Assembly (NCBI GenBank): GCA_030063045.1
Contig: JAQSEB010000059.1
Span: forward strand, 3,906,001 to 3,970,000
DNA: 64,000 nt
DNA from: Pratylenchus scribneri
Lineage: Eukaryota; Nematoda; Chromadorea; Rhabditida; Pratylenchidae
Direction: 5' to 3'
Positions 41,701-52,011 of the stretch are shown here, piece by piece. A program made the position numbers and the translations under genes. Every line of letters begins with the position of its first letter. Position 1 is the stretch's first letter. The notes under the pieces were generated by a model. It ran no database searches. It worked only from the letters and a program-made list of their open reading frames with translations, and had not been told where the DNA came from.

Positions 41701-44700
41701 TAAATTCATTTTTAGGATGATTTTGAATAATTATTTGTTGTTTAGTCATTTGAAAAAGCGGCCAAACAAATTACTCCACCAATTAGTCGTCAGTTGCCAG
41801 GCACTTCATCCTATTTATTACTGAATGATACCGGAATACCAATAAAAGTGCGAAACACCAATACATTAAAGGTAAAAAGAATAATTTTAATATTTAAATT
41901 AATATTTTAGGCCAATATCGATCAAAAACCAATTGAATGTTCAATTGGAACATTCATTCCAATGGAAAGAATTGAGTCGGAAGGGAACAATGGCAATGGC
42001 GAAATGAAGGGTGGAAATTGGCAAATGACTGAAGATCAACGCCAGGTTGAATTGTCTTTGCAATTGGCCGAACCCGAAACTGAGAGAAACGGTTTTTTAT
42101 TTCTCCTTATTTTTTTTTAATCTTTATTATTATTTTTAGTGAACATTTTGAGGGCCGAAATCCAATGCATTGATTTGCCAAAGGAAGCAGATTCTGGTAG
42201 AAATATTTTGTTTAAAATTAATTATTGATTACATTTTTAGGCAAAAAATGGGCTTTAATTGTTGATACGAGATTGGAAAATGCTCGACATTTGGTCACAT
42301 TGCGTTCTCTTGTCAATGTAAATTTTGATTTAATTATTATATTAATTCGATTAAATTTACTTTTTAGTTTGTAAATCATTTGAATATGCCAATGGAAATT
42401 CGATCTATCAAAGATTTGGAGAAAACAAATTGTGGAGTGATTAAAAAATGTGCCGAACAATCATTGAACATTCCATTGCCTCAATTATATACCCCAAATG
42501 GTGAATTCGAAATTAGACCCGAAGGCGATGAATACGATTGGAGTAATAAGTATATTCCCATTTTAATTAAATTAAAATAATTTAATATTTTATTTTAGAT
42601 TTACTTGGCACAATTTTGATAGTGTTCGTCGTCAAACGGTGCGATGTGATGACCGAAAGAATATGAAGAAGGGAATATTTTTCGAAATCGGTACAATTTT
42701 AGTGCATTTTTAATTAAAAATTATTAAATATTTTAATTTAGTTGTGGAAGAGGAAAAAATCAAAAAAGGTCCACGTTCGCAGGAATGCCACACTTATACT
42801 GTCCACATATTCCCACCAATTCATTTGAACAACACATTGCCCGTTGAAATTAACATTTTGGAACCACCGGAAGCAAGGCAAAAAGTTGAAAAAGGCGATG
42901 GCATTGATTTATTCAATTTAATCGCCGGAATTCCCTTCAGTTTTACAGTAAAATTTACATTTTTAATTGTATATTTTACTATTTAATTTTTAGCTTAATT
43001 ATGGCACCGAAACATACAAATTGGCAATGCCAATCCCTTCACCTTCGAATAGAGGCGATTTACAAGTCATCGAATTGCAAAGTCTTTCAACATCTAAAAA
43101 ATTGGTAATAATTATTAAAAATAAAATAAATAATTATAATATTCAAGTATTTGGGAATTGCATGGAGCAGTGAATTTTTGCGCACAACAATGACTTTGTA
43201 CACTCCATATTGGCTGGTCAATGCCACCGGAAAGGATATTATTTATAAGGTTATTTTTATTGATTTTTACAATATAAAATAGCCAGAAAATGATTAGTCA
43301 AAAAATTATGCTTAAATTGTTTTCGGTTCCAGGGTCTACAAAATGAAGAAAAGAAAAAAGATAAGCCTTGTTGTTCATGCTGTTGTGAATTAGTTAACAA
43401 ATGCTGTAAAGCATTATGTCCTTGTCGAAGGAATAACCCAACAGAACAGGTTTAGAATTTTAAATTTGTTTTCTGGCTATTTTTAATTAGAAATTGACTA
43501 AAATATTGAAATTAATTTGTTTATTTTACAGCAATACAATATGGATATTCACCATCTGGCAACGCAAAATCCTCGATTTTTGCCATTGACAAAATCGGAT
43601 TTCTTGGAAAAGAAGACCGCCAAAATGCGATTCCTGGATTCGGAATGGACCACCGATTTTCCATTGGATATTGCCGGCAGTAGTGGACGAATAACTTGCC
43701 AATCCGCCGATAATGAATATGAAGTAATTATCATAAAATAATTAAATAATTTAATTAAAATAATTAAAGGTTACCGTTGATGTTCAACTATGTCAATCGG
43801 GGCTCACAAAAGTTGTGACAATTTCGCCCTTCTATTTGTTGCAAAATGACAGCAAAGTTGGCATTGAAGTGCGAGAGCCAAATCGAAAAGACCAATGGAT
43901 TAAAGTGCCCGCAAATTCGGTAAATTAATTATTAAAGCAATAATAAATAGATTTTGATTAATTAAGGTTATTGGATTTTGGCCACAACAAAAGAACAAAC
44001 GGAAAACATTGATTGCTCGTTTTTCCAATACAACTGAAGAATCAATACAATTTCCATTTACGGAATCCTTTGAAGGATTTGCCCGAATTTCAAATGATGT
44101 AAATATTTTTTAATTAATTATTTTAATTTAAATTAATTTAAAATAGTTGATTGGTATTTATGTGATTGTTTCGCTCTCCGATGACTCATCCGTAATTCAT
44201 ATGGAACAATTCGTGCCCGGAATGGCACCGGCAATTTTGATGAATGCAACGGACATTCCCGTGGATTATTGGCAATCCGGAATTGAGGACAAAAAACGAA
44301 CATTGGAGCCAGGGAAATTTGTGCCTTTTGCCTGGGATGACATTGTTTTGGAGAAAAGCACTGAAATACCAAAAATTGAATGGAATTCGGGCGAGGGATC
44401 CGGCTCGGACATGCTTCAACACAATCGGGACCAATCATATTTGCCAACACGAACAACCTCATATCATTATTGTGTTTCATTTTTGAATGGAAGACAACGA
44501 GTATTTTTGGTAAATTTTAATTAATTTAATTAATTTAATTATTATTTTTAAAGTTTACCAATGATTCAACTGTTTCATTCCTCGCTTTGCAAGCCTATGA
44601 AATGGAACAACCAAATATGGAAATTGAATTTCGACTTCATTCCCTTGGAATTTCCCTGGTCAATAATATGGAGAGTAGGGAAGTCATTTATATGGTAAAA

Positions 44701-46951
44701 TAATAGATTTAAATTATTAAATATATTTTAATTAAATTTAAAGGCAATTTCAACAACGAGTACATCAAAGGATGGTTTATGGATACAATATCGCCAAACT
44801 GACCATCAAACAACACTTTGGGTCAAATTGCACAATTTCCAAATTGACAATCAATTGCCGAATGCCATTTTCCCCTGCTTCCTTGGAATGGTTCCACAGT
44901 CAAAAAGTGTTGTCAAAAATGGTATAAACTTATATTTGAATATTTTAAATATTAATTCATCACTTTAGATCCAAAACCATTCCTTGAACTTTCTTTCGTG
45001 ATGAACCAATCAGAGCATACAAAAATTGCAGAAATTAAATTGTTGGATGTTCTCATTCAGGAATTTGCAATTCGTCTTGACCAATCGGTTATCAATGAAA
45101 TATTGGATTTATTGCCGAAAGAAAGCATCGAAACCGACTACAATGTTTGCTGATTTAATTTAAATATAATTTATTAAATTTTAATTTTTCAGAAGGATTT
45201 ATACCTGAAAGATATGGAATTGACCAAGGACAATTTGAACAAAAGGGCATTGCAAACCAGGGTTTCTCAGGCAAAGGCATATTATGAACGAATGCATATT
45301 TCCCCGTTAATGGTAAATATAATAATAATTGAATTGAATATTAATAAAAATTGTTTTTAGATCCATTTGAGTTTTTCGCAAGGACATTCCAAAGGAGACA
45401 AAAATGATGCGGCTGTCGGTATCCAATGGGAATTCCTGAATTTGATGCTGAAAAGTGTTGGTGTCACATTGACCGAAATCCAGGATGTCACTTTCAAGTT
45501 CATTTTTTTATTTTATTTCATTTTAAAATTTAATTTAAATTCAGACTTGCTTTCTTCGAACGACAAGCAAAATTCTACAATCGAAATCAATTGACGTCCG
45601 AAATTCAATCGCATTATATTCGTCAATTCATCAAGCAGGCATATGTTCTTGTGCTCGGTCTGGACATTATTGGCAATCCATTTGGGCTGATTCGGGATTT
45701 GCAAACTGGCATTGAGGATTTCTTCTACCAACCAATACAGGGGGCAGTCACTGGTCCAATGGAATTTGTTGAGGGAATGACATTGGGTGTTCAAAGTTTG
45801 TTCAGGTAATTCAAAAATAAATATTTAATTTAATATTTTTTACATATTTTTTAGTCATTCGGTTGGAGGAGTTTTGGGCGTTGCATCCCGAATCACGGGT
45901 ACATTGGGCAAAGGGGTCGCCGCTCTCACATTGGATGTAAAAATCAAATCAATTTTAATTTAAATATTTATTTAAAATTATAGGAAGAATATCAACGAAA
46001 AAGACTCCAAGGAAGGCAACAACCAACCAATTTTGGGGAAGGAATGTTTCGAGGAATACGCGGTGTTGGTTCCGGCGTTTTTGAGGGAGTCACAGGTTGG
46101 TTTTTGATTAATATTCTTCTTTTTAAATACTCTTTCCAATTTGAGGAGTTGTAACAAAGCCAGTGGAAGGAGCCAAAAAAGGCGGATTTTCGGGATTCAT
46201 CAAAGGAGCGGGCAAAGGGGTTGTTGGAGTAGTTGCGCGACCAGTATCCGGTGTTGTTGATTTGGCCACAAATGTGGCTGATTCCGTCAAAACGTTGGTT
46301 TTCTTTTGATTTTGCAAATTAATCCGCTAATTTCTAGTGTCGTCTCTCATGTGGAAGTGATTAAACCAATTCGGCCACCCCGTGTCATTTCCAATGACAA
46401 AATTGTTCGACCATTTGTATTTGAGGAAGCAATTGGCTGTAAAATATTCACGGTAAATTTCAAAAATTATTTTTTAAAAATAACTTTAATTTAAAGGAAA
46501 TCAACAAAGGCGATTTTGCGCAAACGGATTCATTTTTGACCCATGGATTCATTTCCAAATATACGATCTTTGTTGTCACCGACAAGTTTGCTTATTTTGA
46601 ATTATTTTAATTAAAATACATCATTTTATTCAAGGCATGTGATTGTGGCTCGCCAACATGAATTAACAAAGAATTGGAACGCAGATTGGAGTCCAACATA
46701 TTCAGAAATTAACAAACCAGAATGGATTAATCCGGACCCAACCAATTTTGGTATACATTTATTTTTATTTATTATTGAATGAATGAACATTTTTTACAGG
46801 TGTTAAAATTGGATTGAAGGAAGCAAGAGGTGGAGTGCTGAACATATTTAACTCATCCAAAAACAAGCCGAAGGTGTTTTATTTCACCACAGAGAATGCT
46901 GCCAAAAGAATTTTCGAACGGATGCTGAGTGCATGGGAGGCTGCAGCTTAA
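35725..46951 (+). CDS. vps-13: VPS13 family bridge-like lipid transfer protein
   Basis: A very large rod-shaped protein, about 3,000 residues, that moves phospholipids between membranes at contact sites. It starts at 35725 with the chorein N-terminus '[20 protein letters not shown]' and '[19 protein letters not shown]', the hallmark of VPS13. Around 40 small exons follow, separated by introns of roughly 45-70 bases. The middle contains extended repeats and a VAB/SHR-BD-like region (42.7-44.9 kb). The C-terminal part has 'MIHLSFSQG', '[20 protein letters not shown]' (ATG2_C-like amphipathic region, 45.8-46.3 kb) and a PH-like end (46.3-46.95 kb) with '[20 protein letters not shown]' and '[19 protein letters not shown]'; TAA at 46949-46951. 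Both ends present, so the gene looks complete. Overall form suggests the VPS13A/C group. Odd: a nine-cysteine cluster at 43362-43427. Confidence 0.95.
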
Positions 46952-47603
46952 TTGGAAGAAATATGAAAAGAATGAATAAAATATTTCTATTGTCAAAATC
47001 ATTGACACGCAATTATTCCACTTCTTTTAAAAATTCTTTCTTTTGTGACCATTCTTTGACTACATTTTGCTTATTTATTATACTCTCCGAGTGTTGCCTT
47101 TTGATAATTAAAAACGCTAGATGACAATTCATTTTAAATTTGCTTATAAAATAAGTATAAAATATGAATTTTATTGATCCTTTATATTTTCCTCTAAATT
47201 TTAAGAAAATTAGAATGTTTGGAGGGGTAAAAATTATCTTATTTTCCTTCCTTATTTTTATAAACCCTGAAAAGGGGCTTTTTAATTGAAGCGGTACTTC
47301 TACTAGAGTGACAGGACATTTTGCCCTATGGGGGTATCATTGTAATTGTAAAGGGGACTTTTGCACCAAAGGAGGAGGGTGCAATCATAGAGGAAATACG
47401 ATAGTCTTTTTTCTTCTGTTAGTTTATTTTTCATATATTTATACAGCATAGATTCGAAAATGTAATATTGAAGGGTCCATTTAAAATTCAAATCCATTCA
47501 TTATCAAATGCATGACAATGGCACAATCACTTCCCTCAATTCCTTTGTTGTTTTCAATGTTCCATTAATAATTTTTGAGTTCATCAATTCCATCATATCC
47601 TCA
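46952..47603. other. Intergenic, between convergent genes
   Basis: About 0.65 kb between the VPS13 stop and the LCAT-like stop; should hold both 3' UTRs. A 190-base part (47210-47400) is less AT-rich and has a short CCC-TGAAAA-GGGG foldback. No gene seen. Confidence 0.5.
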
Positions 47604-49571
47604 TCATTTTCCCCCCATCTTTCCCATTTGAATTCCATTTAATAACATTTTCCAATTTTGTTTTCCATTAAAGCAAATAATTTCCACGTTTTTTCTAATC
47701 CATCGATTTGCTTTCATTCCTGATGGGCATTTGGCCACTTTTTCTTGAATGCAAAATTGTTGATGAGTTGAAGTTGACCTGAAGGCGAAGAACATTTTTT
47801 GCTCCATTTTTTCTTTCGGCTCTTCCACAACTGCAAAATGTTCGCCTTTTCGAAGTTTGCCAAACAAAATTTCACTCAAATAATTGAAGAATTTTTGCGC
47901 AGAAAGTACCGATTTGTGATCTTCGCCCGGCAATTCCAACACAGAAATCTATGGGGAAAATATTCTTAATTTTATGAGAAAGGGGGGCAATGATTTATAA
48001 TTAAATTATTAAAGACTATAATCTAATTCATTCATCCATTTTTATACCTTCTCATTTTGCTCCTTCCATTTCTGGCAAACCCTCAACGACTCAATGTTTA
48101 CGGTTCCATCCCCATCCCCATAAATAATTTCATCCGGCTTTGATCCATCCAAAAATGATTGCATTTCATTGAAACGCAATTTCAATTTAACATCAATATT
48201 TGTTCCATAAATGCAATGCATCTACAAATTGTGGAGAAGGGAATTTTAATTCTATTCATTGTAATTATTGCCGGAATGTCGCCATTATGGCTGATTGAAT
48301 GGTCACGATAAATTGGCAATAAATGGGAGGAATTGGTCAACCAAAAGAATTCCTCAATTTTATCTAATCCGTAATGGAATGCCGAATTTTGGCCAATTTC
48401 AATGAAAGAATACGAAGAATTGAAAGCATCAGAACGGGGCATCAGAATTGCGGGTGAGGCAATGGAACGAACAAAATCGCGAATATAAATGGCCTTCAGC
48501 AGGGAAATGCCCGCAAATTTTTGGTCATCACCTGAATGGGCATAAATGAAATATGGAATTAGAATAACAAAAAATGAACCAATCAACAAATTGAAGACCG
48601 TATGCGAAGATCCACCAAAAGGGGCGGCCACATTCACCGTCGATTCCACATATTTTTGACGCCATTCCTTTTTGAAATGACATCATTCATAAAAGAAAGG
48701 GATAAAAACTTGATTGGTCCATTCCCGAAGGAAATGATGCAAAATAATGTTTCCATAACTATGAGCCAATAAAATTGCCTTTTTGCCCCCATTTTCTGCC
48801 ACAGCCAATTCAATTTTCGCTTTCAATTGTGCATAAAATTCATTTAATTTTGCTTAAATTCGGATTAATTAATCCTCCGAAAATGTGTATTTTACGTGAT
48901 GATGGATGATGACGCCAATCATAGACGGCACCAAAAAGGTTTCTGGCCTCAGTGTAGCCATTCTGCTGAAGCCAAAAGATCAAAGGGCGAAAATAGGGTT
49001 CCGTACAATTCCACCACCAAAACCATTTCCATCCTTTGTCACGCCAAAGGCACTAAAATAAAGTGAGGGGGTCAAAGGGAATGGGGGTGAAGGATGCCTG
49101 AATGGATTCTAATCCCCCAAATTGTTCATCTTGGTCATGGAATGAAACATTGACACCGGCACGGTCCTGAAATGTGCCGTCGGCCTCATTCTGATCCAAC
49201 CTGTTGAATGAATGATTAATAAAATATTTTGGCCATTTAATATTGTTTACCCCATCCAATAGAATTCGCAATCCGGATTTCGGACCAATTTTAATTTACT
49301 GATCCATGATTTATGAAAGGCCGTTTCATTTTCCATGCATTTATGCTTTGGTGGATATTTAATATTTTTGCCAGAAACATAAACTTTACTGCCGATGAAA
49401 CCATGCACTGGAGGAGAGAAATGGGAGAAATTGTTGGAGGGAGGGAATATTACCAAGGAAAATGGGGTGGAGTTGGTCCTCTTTAGTGCCACCAAAATTG
49501 GCATTTTCAAAGGCAAAATGTGATTCAAATTTGAGTAGAAAAATTAAGAATATTAAAAAGGAAAAACTCAT
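47604..49571 (-). CDS. LCAT / PLA2G15-like acyltransferase or lysosomal phospholipase
   Basis: An alpha/beta-hydrolase of the lecithin:cholesterol acyltransferase family, secreted or lysosomal, acting on phospholipids. It starts at 49571 with signal peptide 'MSFSFLIFLIFLLKFESHFA'. The 'HPIFLVHGFIGSKVYV' oxyanion region follows, then a Cys pair region, 'DRAGVNVSFHDQDEQFGGLE', and the nucleophile elbow 'AILLAHSYGNIILHHFLREW' near 48750 (AHSxG as in PLA2G15, with Tyr where Met is usual). 'VAAPFGGSSHTVFNLLIG' and 'DDQKFAG' flank a 45-base intron. The catalytic Asp is in 'IIYGDGDGTVN' (about 48130-48100) and the catalytic His in 'LELPGEDHKSVLS' (47.9 kb). It ends 'NGIQMGKMGGK'. All triad residues present. 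The tail after the His is about 90 residues, somewhat long. Confidence 0.92.
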
Positions 49572-50101
49572 TTTTGGATGGTCAATTTTAGAGAAAGAAA
49601 GAGGAGGAAAAGCCGCTTTAATAGGTATTTGGGCGATAATCAATGTTCAAATTGGAACAAAAAAGCAATATAATATAAAATACAAAATTTATAGTGCTAT
49701 AAGCCTATTTCCGTAAATTTTTGGGGAATAGTTTTTGGCCAATTGATAAAAACGTAGGGAAAATTAATCCTGCAAGGAATTGGAGGGGAGTGCCGGGATC
49801 AAAAAAGTTGAGGGATCAGTTTGGTTTAAAAAAGCAGAAAAACCCTGGTCATTGCTCTGATTGAAATTGAATTGATCAACAAAATGTGTACTAAAATTAC
49901 GATTAAAATATTAATCCAACACCTAAAAATCCTTTTGCTTTGGTTCCAATTTTGTAATTTATAAATTACAAATGTGCATTTCATTATCATTAAAAAAATA
50001 TAGTTGCATTATTTTTCGAACAAATTGTGACAAATTTATAATTCAATCCATAAACCAATTAATTAATTCTCATCAATCCTCTTTATTCATCTTCCTCCTC
50101 T
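49572..50101. other. Intergenic, no gene seen
   Basis: About 0.5 kb, AT-rich, upstream of the LCAT-like gene and downstream of the small secreted protein gene. An 84-codon plus-strand frame at 49462-49716 is mostly antisense to LCAT exon 1. Confidence 0.5.
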
Positions 50102-50671
50102 TCATTCAAATGATTCTTGAATGGATGCCTGCAATTGGCTTGTTCTTCGCATCATCACTCCAATTGCGGCTGTTATTTCCGCCTCCTCTTTCGGTGTTCC
50201 CACCCCGCTGTCCGCTCCTCCATTCACTTGGCCATATGCCTTGGAATATAATTGAACGCATTCGAGGATTGTTTCACGAGAAGGTGAATCCGCTGGTCCG
50301 GGTTTTTCCTCCGAATATGCCTTTTTCAATACGGCAATGCTTTGTTGCAATTCTTTTTGCACAGCTACAAGGTTCGATTGCTAAATTTGGGAATGGTTGA
50401 ATTTGAATTGAAAAATAAAACCAACTTCCTTTTGGGCTTCCTCCCCAGCTGGAACGGTGGCATTATGAATTTGAACACGTCCTTGGAGAATGAGAACACC
50501 AACGGCATGTTGGCATGAGGCAAGCCGGGCTTTTGCCTGCAAATTCCTTGCCTGAACATTGGCCAAAATGACATGGGCTGCCGCATTTGGGGGCGGTGGC
50601 GCATTTTGGGTAGATATGAAGGAAATGAGGAGGAAAAGAAAATTAATTCTGATGAGGGAAATCATCGTCAA
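50102..50671 (-). CDS. Small secreted protein, unknown family
   Basis: Two exons. Exon 1 starts at 50671 (MTMISLIRINFLFLLISFIS; the in-frame ATG at 50665 is also possible) with a good signal peptide, cleavage likely before 'QNAPPPPNAAAHV'. It continues with helical Ala/Gln-rich sequence 'ILANVQARNLQAKARLASCQ' and 'GRVQIHNATVPAGEEAQKE', then a donor near 50425. Exon 2 (about 50387 to 50102) reads 'QSNLVAVQKELQQSIAVLKK', 'SPSRETILECVQLYSKAYGQ' and ends 'TSQLQASIQESFE'. Mature protein about 160 residues, mostly helical, two cysteines. No family recognised; the length, signal peptide and clean splice make it a credible gene. Confidence 0.65.
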
Positions 50672-52011
50672 AAATTAATGAATATGAAAATTATATCCCA
50701 ATATTTTGGCCTATAAATTATCCTCAAAATGGGGATGGACACGCTCAAAAAAGTACTTTTGAATTTGTTCAGATTGAAAGCAAAAAATGTGAATGGATAT
50801 GGAAATTTCGAAAAGACAAATTGATGGATTGAAGCTTGAATGAATTTAATGAATATAGTTTGGGGGAATATATCGGGAATTGATAATTCCCTCCGGCCTA
50901 TTCATTTGCATTTGCACATCTGCTTCAAATTCACCAAAAATTGACTTCAAGGGCAAAAATTAATGAAATTTGAATTTTTTATTGAGTGATAAACTTACAA
51001 ATTACAATTAGTTAATTGTTTTTAGATGCAAAAATTTGAAAAATTTGTCTTGTTGGTTTTTTTTTGATTGTGATGAGATGATGAAAATGAAGATTACAAT
51101 GACATTTGGGGAATGGACGAATAAAATTATCATAAAAAATGAAAATGAATGAATAGGAAATGGTCAAATTTTAGAGAATTCCATTTCATCATTCATATAA
51201 TTTGTAATAGTTTTGTCAATGTCTAATCAGGCGGAATTAAAATAGGTGGAAGTATTAGTATTCTTATTAGTTGACCAGGCGGAATTATTCTTAGTTGACC
51301 AGGCGGAATTATTCTAAGTTGACCAGGCGGAATTATTCTTAGTTGACCAGGCGGAATTATTCTTAGTTGACCAGGCGGAATTATTCTTAGTTAGTTAATC
51401 AGGCGGAATTATTCTTAGTTGACCAGGCGGAATTTATTCTTAGTTAACCAGGCGGAATTATTCTTAGTTGACCAGGCGGAATTACTCTTAGTTGACCAGG
51501 CGGAATTATTCTAAGTTGACTAGGCGGAATTATTCTAAGTTGACCAGGCGGAATTATTCTTATAAGCAGGCGGATTTATTTATTCATATAAATTGAATGA
51601 ATGCTCTGGTCTGGATATTGCTTTATAAATAATTTAACAATTTGCACTTTAAATTTGAAGTTTTGAAAATAAATTCATTTATGTCTTCGTAAAAATCAAC
51701 GAATATTTCCATTTTTTGCAAAATTCAATTCATTTATTAGACAAACAAACAAATTTCGTTTTTCCAATTTTTCAGCCATTTTCTTGAATAAAATCACGGG
51801 TTTTTTGTATTGCTTTCAAAGTTGAGAACAAAAGAAGGAAAAAATGGAAGAATAATAAAAAAGGGGAAAGTTGAAAAGTGGCAAAAAATTGGGCGAAATT
51901 TTGGGGGTTACAAAACAATTTTTACAGTATTTAAATGGGCAAATTTGAGGAGAAACAAATTATTTCATACAAAATTATTAAAAAAAAAAAAATATTGCGA
52001 TTATTCGAAAA
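50672..52011. other. Intergenic region with 24-bp satellite
   Basis: About 1.3 kb between a minus-strand secreted-protein gene and the EF-hand gene. Holds the tandem repeat at 51226-51582. The ORF at 51810-52085 overlaps the EF-hand start in another frame and was not called. Confidence 0.5.
51226..51582. repeat. Tandem repeat, 24-bp unit, about 14 copies
   Basis: The unit is close to CAGGCGGAATTATTC followed by TTAGTTGAC. I count 14 copies of AGGCGGA. Units vary by TTAGTT/TAAGTT, GACC/AACC/AATC, and single-base indels (GAATTTATTC). The first and last copies are the most diverged, as expected of a satellite growing from the middle. There are no spacers, so it is not CRISPR. Confidence 0.95.

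Noticed and set aside
46952..49571. Operon pairing of VPS13 with the next gene
   Set aside because: The next gene is on the opposite strand, so co-transcription is not possible. The 300-base unc-53/F-box spacing is also not enough evidence for an operon.
49972..50400. Plus-strand 142-codon frame
   Set aside because: Antisense to exon 2 of the small secreted protein, which has a better gene structure.
51226..51582. CRISPR array
   Set aside because: Units are directly adjacent with no unique spacers, and the context is eukaryotic; it is a satellite.
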